DNA of 49,954 nucleotides from Gordonia alkanivorans NBRC 16433. Its GTDB lineage: Bacteria > Actinomycetota > Actinomycetes > Mycobacteriales > Mycobacteriaceae. The number at the start of each line of letters is the position of its first letter. Position 1 is the first letter of the stretch. Positions 8,760-18,691 of this stretch are shown in pieces. Location: NCBI RefSeq assembly GCF_000225505.1, contig NZ_BACI01000093.1:1-49954 (forward strand). Direction: 5' to 3'. A model generated the notes under the pieces. The model saw only the letters and a program-made list of their open reading frames with translations, had not been told where the DNA came from and ran no database searches. The translations under genes were made by a program, and so were the position numbers.

Positions 8760-8807
8760 GGTGAGATCCCCACACCCAACGGGTGCAGGGTCGATATGAG
8801 TTGGGGG

Positions 8808-9176
8808 TTAGGCGCCGGGTGTGGTGATGACGCCGCGCGCGTCCTTCGGGATACGCTTCGGCCGCTTCGGCGCCACCCTCACCCGCCGAGTCTCCTGAAC
8901 ACCATGATGATTCGGCTCCACCGGCACCGGCTGAGCCTCCTCACGGATACGTTCCTTCGCCCACCCAGGCACGGACGCCAGCCGGGATTGCACCTCATCG
9001 GAGTCGGGTTCGGTCTGCACCACCCCGAACGCATCCAGCACTTCGGCGACCGGACGGAGGATCGGCACCGACGACGTCCCCCCGGTGGCGCCGAACGCCA
9101 GGAACAGGGCGGCGGCGAGACGGTCGACCCGCTCGTTCCGCGCCACCTCTTCAGGAGTCAAGTCTTCGGTGGTCAC
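8808..9176 (-). CDS. Conserved tail-operon protein of unknown function
   Basis: This 122-residue protein has an acidic helical N-terminal half and a basic Pro/Arg-rich tail (VRVAPKRPKRIPKD). No motif identifies it. Its ATG overlaps the stop of the tail hub gene by four bases, so it is translated with the tail proteins and is probably a small minor tail protein or tail-assembly factor. It is the last gene before the lysis cassette. Confidence 0.55.
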   Translation of the reverse strand: MTTEDLTPEEVARNERVDRLAAALFLAFGATGGTSSVPILRPVAEVLDAFGVVQTEPDSDEVQSRLASVPGWAKERIREEAQPVPVEPNHHGVQETRRVRVAPKRPKRIPKDARGVITTPGA

Positions 9177-10945
9177 AAGATTCCCATCTCTTGGAAGGAG
9201 CTCATTGCGGTGCTGATGAGGGCGACCATCTTGTCGAGTGCGTCTTGCTGGGTGCGGGTGTCACCGAACTTCGCCGCCCACACCTGCGGTTTGCCTGTCG
9301 CCAACGGCAACGACAGCTCGCGGCATCGAGCCACAAACACTTTGGAGCCCAGGTACTTCGAGGTCGCCCCGACACGGTCACCCAAACCCCAGTGGCCTTC
9401 GCCGTTGTCGCCGATCAGGTACGGCATCGCGTTCACCACTTCGAACGAGAACGCATCATCGGGGTCGGTTTCGCGGCGCCGTTTCCGTAGGTCCATGATC
9501 GCGGCCGGCGTGTACGCCTGAGTCACACCCGTCGCCGCGGTCTCGAGGCGATGCCCCCACCCCTGCCGAGCCACCCGTCCCAACAGCGGAACCGACATGT
9601 GCGCCAGGATCGAGTCTTTCAGGATGGGCATGAGGAACGCGTTCAGGATGTTGCCGAGCGACCCGACGCCGTAGCCGTTGATGACGAGGTTGTCTCCCAG
9701 GACGTCGCCGGCGTAGCCGACGACCGCCTCCAGCAGTTCGTTCACTCCGGGCATCGACTGACCGCCAGCCGTGATACGACCAGGCCCACCGGGTGCTTGG
9801 GTGAGTTTGAAGTTCTCCACGCCCTTCACCCGCCCATGCAGGTACACCACATGCGGCCGTTCGGGTTGGGTGCCGAGAATCCCCGGCAGCCGGTACCCTT
9901 CGACGTCCACCGGGTCGCCGGTGAGAAGGTCGTAGGTGTCTTCCACATAATTGGAGGTGACGTTGGCGATGGTCCGCGCGAAACCGGTGGCGAGGTTGCC
10001 GCCCAACGACGTACCGGTCCGGAAACCGGATTTGTCGACGATGTCGACGAACAGGGTGCCGTTACGCCAGTTCGTACCCGCCCCCGGGAACGGTTCAGGG
10101 TCGCCGGTCTTGAAACGCCGCGGCTTGATCATCATCTCGGCGTCTTCGAGGATCGGTTCCATGATGTCGAGCCACGACTGTTTGATCGTGCCCGGAATGA
10201 TCGTCGTCGGGGCGGTGGTCTCCCCCAACAGTTTCGGCATCGGCACGATCTGCGCGTCCGCCCACAAGCCCTCCGGCCACGTTGATGGGTCGGTGAGCTC
10301 GAAATCCATGTTGAAGTTGGTGGCCTGGTTCCGCAGCACGTTCATGCCCAACGTGAGCAACCCACCCACGTCGACGGGGATGAACAGGAACTGCACCTTC
10401 GGCTGCTGAATCAAACTGACGGGCAGGAACGGGTTCGCCGCCATATGCACATACTTGAGCTCGGCGATGTCGTCCATGAATTGGAGGGTGACCTTGTCGC
10501 CCTTCACCGATTCCTCGAGGATGCACTGCTTCTCCGGGTCGCCGAACCCGCCAACCCGGATGCCGTCCTTCTCCACGATCACGTGAATGTTGGAGGTGTC
10601 GCGGGCGTCCTCGTCGATCGCCCAGTGCGCGAGGTAGGTGCGGCGGCGGGGTTCCATCTCCCGCGCCCACAAACAGAAGTCGTCCAGGTCGTCGCCAGTG
10701 AACGGTGCGACCGGGCTGTTCTCGATCGGCAAATCCACCGTGATGGTGCCGATCTTGTTCATCTTCGGATTGAGGGAGCCGTCGAGCCGGTTGACCGCTT
10801 CACCGCGGTACACCCAGTCCCCGTCATACAGTTCGACCCGCGCCGGCATCGCGGTGCGTTCGATACGCGTGTACCGGATGTCCCGCGCCCACTGGCAGAA
10901 CTCGTCAATGTCGTCGCCCTCGTAGGGGAGGATCACCCCGGTCAC
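9173..10945 (-). CDS. Tail hub minor tail protein (ReqiPepy6 Gp37-like)
   Basis: This 590-residue protein follows the distal tail protein and has a Gp37-like baseplate hub pattern: repeated short beta segments near the N-terminus (VELYDGDWVYRGEAVNRL), then a domain with WTFF-free mixed strands and a C-terminal hydrolase-like region without clear catalytic residues. Two similar segments (DDIDEFCQWARDI and DDLDDFCLWAREM) occur about 75 residues apart. Proteins of this size and position form the hub that binds the distal tail ring and the tail tip. The family name is from memory of the pattern; position is strong support. Confidence 0.7.
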   Translation of the reverse strand: MTGVILPYEGDDIDEFCQWARDIRYTRIERTAMPARVELYDGDWVYRGEAVNRLDGSLNPKMNKIGTITVDLPIENSPVAPFTGDDLDDFCLWAREMEPRRRTYLAHWAIDEDARDTSNIHVIVEKDGIRVGGFGDPEKQCILEESVKGDKVTLQFMDDIAELKYVHMAANPFLPVSLIQQPKVQFLFIPVDVGGLLTLGMNVLRNQATNFNMDFELTDPSTWPEGLWADAQIVPMPKLLGETTAPTTIIPGTIKQSWLDIMEPILEDAEMMIKPRRFKTGDPEPFPGAGTNWRNGTLFVDIVDKSGFRTGTSLGGNLATGFARTIANVTSNYVEDTYDLLTGDPVDVEGYRLPGILGTQPERPHVVYLHGRVKGVENFKLTQAPGGPGRITAGGQSMPGVNELLEAVVGYAGDVLGDNLVINGYGVGSLGNILNAFLMPILKDSILAHMSVPLLGRVARQGWGHRLETAATGVTQAYTPAAIMDLRKRRRETDPDDAFSFEVVNAMPYLIGDNGEGHWGLGDRVGATSKYLGSKVFVARCRELSLPLATGKPQVWAAKFGDTRTQQDALDKMVALISTAMSSFQEMGIL

Positions 10946-11853
10946 TTCTCGAGCCCCGACTCAGCCGACCAGAACCGCCGCAGGATCAGTTTCGCTTGGG
11001 CACCGGCAGGTCCGTCGATGATGACGGGCAACATGATCGGATTCTCGGCGGTACCGGTGTGGGGTGGGATGGGGTAGAGCAGCCGCACACCACCCATCTG
11101 GCCGGACGCGTTGGACAGGTCGGATGCCACGTAGGGGTCCATGGACCGTTCCGCCATGATCGACCAGAACACACTGATGGGCTCAGTGACGATCATCCGG
11201 TCATCATGCACACCCGGCACCCACTTAGCGTCAATGGTTTGCTCCTGCCCAAACCCGAAGTCCGGCAACGAAAACTCCGCCGTACCATTCGGTTTCAAAC
11301 CCCACTCAGGCCACGCATGCTGATCCGTCGGATTCCAACACGGCACCCACAACGTGTGCTCACCATTCGACGGGTTGGTGGCCTTCACCTCCAACTGCTG
11401 CGACTCGTACCGCGGCTCCAACGCCACCACCGACACGACAGCCTTCGCGTACCCCTGGACATTCCAATCCATCTCCGGGGAAAACAGGATCTCCTTCTCC
11501 AACAGGAGAGTCAGCCACCGCGGACCCGAATAGTCGGAGGTATACCGCCACGTCACCGGCAGCAACTCCGACACCGGAGAACCCCACATGAGGCGGAACC
11601 GCGACACCGTGTCCTCCACCCCCGCACCCATATCGTGCAGGTGGATGGTGAACGTCATCCGCCGAACCGGCACCTCCTCACCAGCGACATAGCCGCCCAC
11701 CTGGAACGACCCCGACACCACCAACGTGGTGAACTCCGTCGAGAACACACCCTTCGGTGACCGATCCAGTTCAGCCCCTTCATCCCCGAACGAATAGCCG
11801 TCGGAGATCTTGAAGTAGCCCGCTTCGCTCTCGAGCTCGATCGTCGCCTGCAT
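10942..11853 (-). CDS. Distal tail protein (Dit-like minor tail protein)
   Basis: This 303-residue beta-rich protein is encoded directly after the tape measure (one-base overlap) and before the tail hub (four-base overlap). In siphoviruses this position is held by the distal tail protein, which forms the ring at the tail tip. The first 100 residues read like a Dit N-terminal domain (TFTIHLHDMGAG, SRFRLMWG), and the second half is a separate beta domain. Confidence rests on gene order and length. Confidence 0.75.
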   Translation of the reverse strand: MQATIELESEAGYFKISDGYSFGDEGAELDRSPKGVFSTEFTTLVVSGSFQVGGYVAGEEVPVRRMTFTIHLHDMGAGVEDTVSRFRLMWGSPVSELLPVTWRYTSDYSGPRWLTLLLEKEILFSPEMDWNVQGYAKAVVSVVALEPRYESQQLEVKATNPSNGEHTLWVPCWNPTDQHAWPEWGLKPNGTAEFSLPDFGFGQEQTIDAKWVPGVHDDRMIVTEPISVFWSIMAERSMDPYVASDLSNASGQMGGVRLLYPIPPHTGTAENPIMLPVIIDGPAGAQAKLILRRFWSAESGLEK

Positions 11854-14800
11854 CAGAACCCAGCCATCTGGGCTGCAGCACGGCGGTCTTGTTCTCGCAT
11901 ACCTGCCTCAATCGCGTCCATCGGGGATGCCTGAACAGTCCAGTTGTTGTTCACCACACGCCCGTTGGCTGCCTTGTTGGTGCGGCGCCCGACCGAGGGC
12001 ATCGGCCGGCGGGCGTTGATCGTTTCCAGAAGCGGCATGTTCGCCCGGGCGGCGTGACGGTTGACCACGTACTCGCCACCCTCGAGCCATGCGGGGACGT
12101 CACCAGCACCAGCGACCTGACCGCCCGTGTGGTACCAGTGCGGCGACTGCGCATTCCAGAACGCCCACGCCTCCGACGGAGACCCATACCGCTCGAGGAT
12201 GTACCGGCCACCAGGACCGGCCTGCTCCTTCGCCGTCGGCCCGTACCCGAACTGGGCGCGCGTCGTGTCGAGGAACTGGAACAACCCCTGTGCGGTGGAT
12301 GCCGGGTTGGCTGCGGACTCGTCCCACGACGACTCACCGTTGATGAGCCGGAGTGTGTCGAGCCACTGCTCGCCTTGCTGCCATCCGGGATGGTTGCCCC
12401 ACTCGGCAAACACCGTTTCCTTCGCGCCGGGTGAACCTGGCGCGATACCGCCTTCGGGGGTGTCCATGATGACAGCCGGGGCGGGTGGCGCCGCAGGTGC
12501 GGCCGGGGCCGGCATGTACTCCGGTGTGCTGCTCTGCGGAGCGGGAGTCGTTGCCTGCGGCGTCGTCTGAGGTGTGGTGGTCTGGGGTTTCTGCAGCTCC
12601 TGCTGCTTCTTCCGCGCCTCCTCCTGCTGCTTCAGCAACTCCTGCCCTGCAGTGAGGAAACCGGGCGAGTCGTTGATACCCAGCACGCCGAGAAGTGACC
12701 TCGTCTGCCCACCGATGAAGCTGGAGGCGCCGAGCTCGGCCCACCCGGAGAACGATGTCGGGTACGACTTCGTCTCCGCCTGTGTCGTCGATGTCGTCGA
12801 GGTGCCCGACGGTTCGGGGGCGTACTTCGGTGCGTCGCTGCGGCCATCCTCGGTGTTGAACGAGGGCACCGCGTCTGGGTTCTGTTGCCCCAGCGGGTTC
12901 GCCTCGTACGGGTTCGGCCGCGGCGCCACCCCGACCGGTCCACTGAACCGCGAGTGCACATGATCTTGGTGGCCGCTCCAATCGTCGGCGTAGTAACCGG
13001 TGTTGGACTCGTCGCTGCGTCCGGCCCATCCGATCGTCTGACCGGTTCCCGGGTTTTGCCAGATGATCTGCTCGAGCTGCGGCGTCGACGGAGCGATGCT
13101 GAACAGGTACTCAGCGAATCGTTGCATTGCGTCGACCGCGCCGCCCCAGTCGATGCCGCGGTTGAGCCCTTGTGGGTTCGGGGCGAAACCAGCCTCCGCC
13201 CGATCATCCGACTGATGGCCTGCATAAGTGGAGGGATCGACCGCGTATTTGCCGCCAAGGTCATTCACCCACTGCGGGAACGGTTCCGCCTCAGATGTCA
13301 GCCCGTAGGTCCCGACAAGGCTGCCGTCGGCGAAACGGCCGGCATTGACCTGGTCCATGAACCCGACGCCGTACTTGCCGACCGACTTGGCGTTGACGAC
13401 GTACTCGCCGTTCGACAGCATCGCCGGGATAAGGTCGTCACGCGGCCCACCCGGACCCGATATTGCACCACCGGCAGCTTTCAGGAGCGGCAGGTCGGGG
13501 GTGTCGAGGCTGACACTCTTGCCACCCATCCACGACGGCGACTTGATCGTGAAGCTGAAGTTGTTCCAGGCGCTGATAATCCAGTTCAGGACGCCCTTGA
13601 ACGAGTCCTTGATGCCGTCCCACATGCCGGCGGCAGCATTGCGGATACGGCCGGGTAGATCCTGCACGAACCTGACGAGCTCACCGAACTTGCCGATCAC
13701 CTCGTCCGACTTCCCGGACAGGGTGTTCGACACTGTCGTCCAGATGTCCGACCACAAGTCGACGAACCACTGCCCCACCGACGCGACACCCTGGATAGCG
13801 CCGGTCAGCAAGTTCAAGGCGCCCATCATCATCGGCAGCGCCCACTGGGCGGCACGGTTCAACAGATCGATGAACACGATGAACGGCGGCAACAGGATTT
13901 CGAGGGACTGCATCAGGAACGGCAGCAACGACACCGCCATCTCCGCGAGCTGAGGCAGCAGCGGGGTGAGGGTGACCATCAACCGCACCACGGAGTTGAC
14001 GAGGTTCAGCATGTGCGGCATCAAGGTCTGCACAGCCTCAACCAGCGCCTGCGACAGGATCGTGCCTACCTGGGCGAGCGCCGGCCCGAGCACCTGCATC
14101 AGCGGAGCCAACTGCTCTGCCCACTGCGCGACGAACGGCTGCATCGCCTGGAACGCAGCACCCAACGCGGACGCCAACGGGGTGATGATCTGCGCCAACA
14201 GCTGCCCGAGGACCGGGAGGATTGGGGAGATCGCCAGCAGCAGGTCACCTGCAGCGGCGACGATCGCCGACAGCGGCGGCCCCAGCTGAGCCAACGCCTC
14301 CCCGAGGGGTGCGAGTAGCGGGGTGAGGGCCTGCCCGAGGGTGACGAGGAGCTGCGACAGCGGCGGCAACACCGGCAGCAGCGCCTGACCGAGCCCTGAG
14401 ATCAGATCGGCCAGCACCGGCAGGACCGGACCCAAACCGACGGCGATAGCGTTGATGAACTCACCCAGGGTAGGCATGATGCTCGCCAGCGACTGCGCCA
14501 GGATGTTACCCAGCTGCCCGAGGAACGGACCTGTCGTCGCGACGAGCTGTCCGATCGACTCAAACAGGATTCCCATCCCCGGGCCGGCGGCGGCACCCAT
14601 CTGAATGAATCCCTCAGTGATGCCGGCGATCATGGGTGCCAGGCCGGACATCATCGACCCGATCGAGGTGATGAATTGCTGCATCACGCCGCTCTCGGAG
14701 AGTCGGGCGAACACATCCGACAGCGAGGTGAGGGTGTCCTTGAAGGTGGTGTTGATGTAGCCGGCGATCTGCACCATCCCCGACTGGAAGCCGGCCATGT

Positions 14801-16250
14801 TCTTGTTAGCGAACTCAGTGACCGAATCGCCCAGGCCGTCGAACATGGCCTGCTGGGTGGCTTTGCGCAGTTCAGTCCATGCGGGTCCGAGGGCACGCAT
14901 CTGCAGCACGAAGTCTTGGGCGGCGGGCGCGAGTTTCGCCATCGCCTGCGCGAACTTGTCCACCCCACCCGCTGCGCTGGAAGTGGCGTCACGCTGCGCC
15001 TCCGCCAACTGGCGGGTCGCCTGCGTCAGCTGATTTTGCGCGTCGACCACAGCCCGGTTGGCTTGGTCGCTGCGCGTCTTAGCTTGCTGCACAATGTCGG
15101 AGCCACCGATGCCGGCGTTGTTGGCTCGGGTGGTGTCGGCGCGCTGATCGGCGGTCTTGGACTTCGCCTCACGCAAACGCTGCAACGCATCACGCACATC
15201 CACATCAGCTTCAGCCCGATCAACCGTCGTTGACCGCGGATCAGAGTTGACCTCGATCCGCCGGCCGCGGGCCTTCGCCAACGCAATCTCCGCGCGTTCC
15301 TGCGCGATCTCCGCAGACACCAACTCGTCGTTCATGTCCCGCAGATACCGGGACGCCTCCTCGTAGGAGTCGTTCAAATCCCGTTGCGCGTCAACAGCGG
15401 AACGCTGCGCATCCGCCACACCCTGCTGCGCGTTCTCCACACTCAACAACGCGTCAGCGACAGCGGACTGCTTGTCAACCAGATCCTCAGCTGCAGCACC
15501 CGCGTTCGCCGTCTGCTCCGACAGCGCCGAGAACGCGTCACCGATACCGACACCGCCGACGATGCCGACCGCGCCCATCGCACCCAACGCGGCGGCGGCA
15601 CCACCAGCAGCTCCAGCAACACCCACCAGCGCCGGCACCAACGAGGCGATACCCGCCGCCAACGCTGTGAACTTGACCTTCTGCATCGTGGTCAGTGATC
15701 GGGTCGCGGACTGCGCCCCACCATTCACACGATCGAGGCCGCTGGTGTTGACGTTGATGTTGATGCGCCGATCCAGACCCGCCAACAGCTGCTGCAACAG
15801 GATGATGTTCTGGATACCGCGGACATCGATGTCGATGATGGTGCGCACATCACCCGCCGCTTGCAGTCGTGTGACCGCGGTAGCGAGATCACGCAACGCC
15901 CGTGCCGTCGTCTCCAACTCGGCCGTCGACAGATTGCTCGAGAAGGTGGCCCGGGTGACAGCGTTGACGTCGCCGATCGCCCGGATACGCCCCATCTGCT
16001 GCGCCAAATCCCGCAACGACCGTGCCGTAGCTTCGATCTGGGCGGGCGATGCACCAGACAGGTCGACCCGGACATCCACCGACTCGTCCCGCAACGCCCG
16101 CAACTGGGTACGAAGCCGTGTCAGATCAGCGCCGACATCGATGTCGTACTCGACCTGCATCCGCTCAAGGGTGCGGCGAATCTCATTCGCCAACCCCGAC
16201 ATGTCCGCGGAGATGTCGATCTTCGCTGAACCGGCACTGTAAACGGCCAA
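11853..16250 (-). CDS. Tape measure protein with C-terminal lytic domain
   Basis: At about 1465 residues this is the longest gene. The N-terminal 330 residues are helical with coiled coils, the middle has many hydrophobic Leu/Ala/Pro-rich repeats (about 480-800), and the C-terminal third is globular. Residues about 1290-1390 resemble a transglycosylase-like domain (LRLINGESSWDESAANP, TAQGLFQFLDTT). A DWSGHQDHVHSRF motif upstream suggests a second wall-related domain. Tape measures set tail length and can open peptidoglycan during infection. I choose TTG at 16250, seven bases after GAGGAG and two bases past the chaperone stop, over the upstream in-frame start at 16283. Confidence 0.93.
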   Translation of the reverse strand: MAVYSAGSAKIDISADMSGLANEIRRTLERMQVEYDIDVGADLTRLRTQLRALRDESVDVRVDLSGASPAQIEATARSLRDLAQQMGRIRAIGDVNAVTRATFSSNLSTAELETTARALRDLATAVTRLQAAGDVRTIIDIDVRGIQNIILLQQLLAGLDRRININVNTSGLDRVNGGAQSATRSLTTMQKVKFTALAAGIASLVPALVGVAGAAGGAAAALGAMGAVGIVGGVGIGDAFSALSEQTANAGAAAEDLVDKQSAVADALLSVENAQQGVADAQRSAVDAQRDLNDSYEEASRYLRDMNDELVSAEIAQERAEIALAKARGRRIEVNSDPRSTTVDRAEADVDVRDALQRLREAKSKTADQRADTTRANNAGIGGSDIVQQAKTRSDQANRAVVDAQNQLTQATRQLAEAQRDATSSAAGGVDKFAQAMAKLAPAAQDFVLQMRALGPAWTELRKATQQAMFDGLGDSVTEFANKNMAGFQSGMVQIAGYINTTFKDTLTSLSDVFARLSESGVMQQFITSIGSMMSGLAPMIAGITEGFIQMGAAAGPGMGILFESIGQLVATTGPFLGQLGNILAQSLASIMPTLGEFINAIAVGLGPVLPVLADLISGLGQALLPVLPPLSQLLVTLGQALTPLLAPLGEALAQLGPPLSAIVAAAGDLLLAISPILPVLGQLLAQIITPLASALGAAFQAMQPFVAQWAEQLAPLMQVLGPALAQVGTILSQALVEAVQTLMPHMLNLVNSVVRLMVTLTPLLPQLAEMAVSLLPFLMQSLEILLPPFIVFIDLLNRAAQWALPMMMGALNLLTGAIQGVASVGQWFVDLWSDIWTTVSNTLSGKSDEVIGKFGELVRFVQDLPGRIRNAAAGMWDGIKDSFKGVLNWIISAWNNFSFTIKSPSWMGGKSVSLDTPDLPLLKAAGGAISGPGGPRDDLIPAMLSNGEYVVNAKSVGKYGVGFMDQVNAGRFADGSLVGTYGLTSEAEPFPQWVNDLGGKYAVDPSTYAGHQSDDRAEAGFAPNPQGLNRGIDWGGAVDAMQRFAEYLFSIAPSTPQLEQIIWQNPGTGQTIGWAGRSDESNTGYYADDWSGHQDHVHSRFSGPVGVAPRPNPYEANPLGQQNPDAVPSFNTEDGRSDAPKYAPEPSGTSTTSTTQAETKSYPTSFSGWAELGASSFIGGQTRSLLGVLGINDSPGFLTAGQELLKQQEEARKKQQELQKPQTTTPQTTPQATTPAPQSSTPEYMPAPAAPAAPPAPAVIMDTPEGGIAPGSPGAKETVFAEWGNHPGWQQGEQWLDTLRLINGESSWDESAANPASTAQGLFQFLDTTRAQFGYGPTAKEQAGPGGRYILERYGSPSEAWAFWNAQSPHWYHTGGQVAGAGDVPAWLEGGEYVVNRHAARANMPLLETINARRPMPSVGRRTNKAANGRVVNNNWTVQASPMDAIEAGMREQDRRAAAQMAGF

Positions 16251-16251
16251 G

Positions 16252-16698
16252 TCAGATCTCCTCTCCAAGCCCACGGGCAGCACGCATCAGCAGGTGATCA
16301 AACGCGATCTCGTCCTGCACTCGTTCGATCGCCGGGATCGGCACATACGGTTGAGCTCCGCTGTCGACGCGGCACACGTTCGCCGCGATCTGCTCCATCA
16401 GCGCGATCATTCGGGCGTAGTCGTAACGGTGAGCATCAAACTCACGGAACGACGGCGCCTCCGCCGGATCAGGAGGCGAATAGTCCCCTGCCCTCGCCCG
16501 AGCAACTTCCTCATCCTCGTGAAACGCAGCGGGATAACGCGATCCAGTGGGAAGCCCATCAACAAGCTCGATCAAATCGCGCCAGTCCCGTTCATGGCAG
16601 AACCAGTCGTTGAGGTCCAGCCCATACACCTCTTGCAGGTCACATCGGATGTGTGCCCCGTAGCCTCCGATGAGGTCTACGAGGCGTGCGTACCCCCC
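16252..16698 (-). CDS. Tail assembly chaperone, frameshift-extended part (GT)
   Basis: This frame is entered from the upstream chaperone gene by a -1 slip on GGGGGGT (minus strand, 16692-16698). The fused product reads ...DVPGG then YARLVDLIGGYGAH and continues to residue about 294 in total. The segment lacks a convincing start of its own; an in-frame GTG occurs at 16629. As with lambda G and GT, a minor share of ribosomes should make the fusion, which binds the tape measure and recruits the tail tube subunit. It ends two bases before the tape measure start. Confidence 0.85.
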   Translation of the reverse strand, partial: GGYARLVDLIGGYGAHIRCDLQEVYGLDLNDWFCHERDWRDLIELVDGLPTGSRYPAAFHEDEEVARARAGDYSPPDPAEAPSFREFDAHRYDYARMIALMEQIAANVCRVDSGAQPYVPIPAIERVQDEIAFDHLLMRAARGLGEEI

Positions 16699-17135
16699 GG
16701 CACATCCGCTGCTCCCTGGCCGCGGAAGTAGTTGATCAGGGTGTAGCAGAGGCCGACGAACATCTCTTCGGCGTCGGCGCCGGTCGCTTCGGCATACCGC
16801 TCGAAACCGTTGATGACACGGTTGAGTGCGACAGCGCCGCCGAGTATTTCGAGGAGGGACGGGAAGTCGCCGGCCGCGGAGGCGCGTTGGAATGCGATCT
16901 TCCCCCGAAGGTCGGTGGGCGCCCGGAACACGACGTCGTCGTCGATGCCGTCCGCGAACGTGTCGGAGGCGATGACGTACGGCTCGAGTTCGACGCGGTT
17001 CTTGCCGAGCTTCAGCGAGCGGGCGCGTTCCCGGAATCCCTCGAACTGTTCGACGTTGCGCTCGACAGCCTTGGGTGCAACCTTCTTCGCCGCCGCCTTG
17101 CGGGGCGTCGACTTGCGTGCGGTGGGTGCAGACAT
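16677..17135 (-). CDS. Tail assembly chaperone (G)
   Basis: This 152-residue protein has a basic Ala/Lys-rich N-terminus (residues 1-24) and a compact helical domain. It lies between the major tail protein and the tape measure, the fixed place of the tail chaperone. Near its end the codons CCG GGG GGT form the slippery site, 15 bases before the stop. The ATG at 17135 has GGAGAC upstream. Made without frameshifting it is the abundant form that coats the tape measure during tail assembly. Confidence 0.88.
   Translation of the reverse strand: MSAPTARKSTPRKAAAKKVAPKAVERNVEQFEGFRERARSLKLGKNRVELEPYVIASDTFADGIDDDVVFRAPTDLRGKIAFQRASAAGDFPSLLEILGGAVALNRVINGFERYAEATGADAEEMFVGLCYTLINYFRGQGAADVPGGTHAS
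16692..16698 (-). promoter_or_regulatory. Programmed -1 frameshift slippery heptamer
   Basis: On the minus strand the heptamer G-GGG-GGT fits X-XXY-YYZ with the zero-frame codons GGG and GGT. Slipping back one base enters a frame that is open from here to 16252 and ends at the tape measure. This matches the conserved G/GT frameshift of long-tailed phages. Confidence 0.88.
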
Positions 17136-17221
17136 AGATCAGTCTCCTTGGGTGAGTTGGGTGATGAGTTGGGTGAAGTCCCCCGACGCCGCGTCACCCA
17201 GGCACGGCGCCGGGGAACAAC

Positions 17222-18148
17222 TCAGACCTCGACCGGGGTGACGGCGAACGTGCCGCCAGTCAGACCCGAACCGGAACCCGCGATCGGAGCCCCATCCGGA
17301 GTCGTGACAGTCCAGTTCGGGGCGGTACCGGTGACAGTCCAATCCGCGGCATCGAAACCGTCGTCCAGGGCGACCAGAGCCGACTTCACCGCAGACGCAG
17401 CAGCGTTGTAGGCGATGCCCGCAGTGGTGTTGCCCTTGTACGAAAGGGTGAACGTGCCAGCCGAAGCAGCACCCACACCCACCACGTAGTCACCCGACGC
17501 GTAGCCGAGTTCCACACGCAGCGGATCGAACCCGGGACCATCGATCCCGAACTCGTACAGATCCTCACCGTCCTGGAACAGGCCCAGTTCGATGTCGGGC
17601 ATCGACTCAGCGTCCTGGGCGAGGGAAATCTTGCCGCCCGACTCCGGTGCTAGCTTCTTGAACCACCACCACTGCCAGATCGGCTCGAGGGTTTCGTCGT
17701 TCACGTCCTCACCGAGGACGAAGAACGTCCAGTACCGGATCGGGGTGAGAGCGGTCTTCTTCGCCCGGAACCCGCCCGTGCTGGTGGCCTGGAACGCGCC
17801 GGCCTGCAGGTTGGTCTGCAGTTCCTGCACGATCCGACGGGCCTCCTGCGGGCCGATCTCGAGCTTGCCGCCCTCCGACTGGATCAGACGCCGCGACGGA
17901 GACGCATTGCCGTACGTCTCGATGTCGCTGATGTCGATGTCCGGGGTGAACGACGCACCGGTCTTCTTCTTGATCCCGCCGAGCGTCTTGAACCCGGCGA
18001 GCGAACCCTCAACGAGACCGTCCTCGTCGAACAGCGGGTCAGGGGCGGTGTTGCCCTTCACCCACGGCTTCGCCATCACCAAAAGCTTCTGAGCGACGAC
18101 GATTCCGAGCTCGTTCGCCTCCCGATACAACTCAACCTGTGAGGCCAT
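17222..18148 (-). CDS. Major tail protein (tail tube)
   Basis: This 308-residue protein contains a tube-like domain (about residues 1-215, with GPQEARRIVQELQTN and YWTFFVLGEDV) followed by a Gly/Thr/Ala-rich region that looks like a surface-exposed Ig-like or decoration domain (about 220-308, SAGTFTLSYKGNTTAG). Its place between tail terminator and chaperones fixes it as the tube subunit that polymerises around the tape measure. The ATG at 18148 has GAAGGAGAAGG upstream, one of the strongest ribosome sites in the window, in keeping with high copy number. Confidence 0.88.
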   Translation of the reverse strand: MASQVELYREANELGIVVAQKLLVMAKPWVKGNTAPDPLFDEDGLVEGSLAGFKTLGGIKKKTGASFTPDIDISDIETYGNASPSRRLIQSEGGKLEIGPQEARRIVQELQTNLQAGAFQATSTGGFRAKKTALTPIRYWTFFVLGEDVNDETLEPIWQWWWFKKLAPESGGKISLAQDAESMPDIELGLFQDGEDLYEFGIDGPGFDPLRVELGYASGDYVVGVGAASAGTFTLSYKGNTTAGIAYNAAASAVKSALVALDDGFDAADWTVTGTAPNWTVTTPDGAPIAGSGSGLTGGTFAVTPVEV

Positions 18149-18229
18149 CAGACCTTCTCCTTCCGCCCGAAGTTGGGCATGACAAATGCCGCGAACTCGG
18201 GCGTGAGTACGCGGTAGTGAAAACTGTTG

Positions 18230-18691
18230 TTAGGGTGTGCGTTTCTTGGTTGCCAGCTGGAATGTGGCCTGGAACATACGATGGTCAGGGTTGAGGAACA
18301 CCAACTGCTGCTGGGTTTCCTCGATCCCGAACGACCTGACGTTGGAGCGGACGCCGCCTGGGCGTTCCACGATGCCGCCGTCCCCGTACTTGCGGGTGAG
18401 TTCGTCCTCCAGGAACTGCATCACCTTCACCGAGACGTCGTACCGTTCCGCGGTGACCTCGAACTGGACTGGCGTGTACCGGAACACATCGTCCATCACC
18501 GTTCCCGGCATGATGTGCACCACCACAACGACTTTCCCAGCTCTGATCAGATGGTCCGCGTTATCAGGTCGACGTGTGCCGGCCTCCCCGCCAGGGGTGC
18601 ACCGATCCAACTCGATCTGCACCATGTCAGCGGCGAGATCACCGATGTCGTCGAACGCCGGCCGATACTCGGACGGAAACTCGAACATCAC
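18230..18691 (-). CDS. Tail terminator protein
   Basis: This 153-residue protein has an alpha/beta pattern (DIGDLAADMVQIELD, then VVVVVHIMPGT, and a C-terminal strand with the FQATFQLATKK ending) seen in tail terminators of the gpU/gp17 type. It lies between the HK97 gp10-like neck gene and the major tail protein, the expected position. It should cap the finished tail and form the joint with the head. The ATG-ATG start at 18691 overlaps the upstream stop by four bases. Confidence 0.75.
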   Translation of the reverse strand: MMFEFPSEYRPAFDDIGDLAADMVQIELDRCTPGGEAGTRRPDNADHLIRAGKVVVVVHIMPGTVMDDVFRYTPVQFEVTAERYDVSVKVMQFLEDELTRKYGDGGIVERPGGVRSNVRSFGIEETQQQLVFLNPDHRMFQATFQLATKKRTP

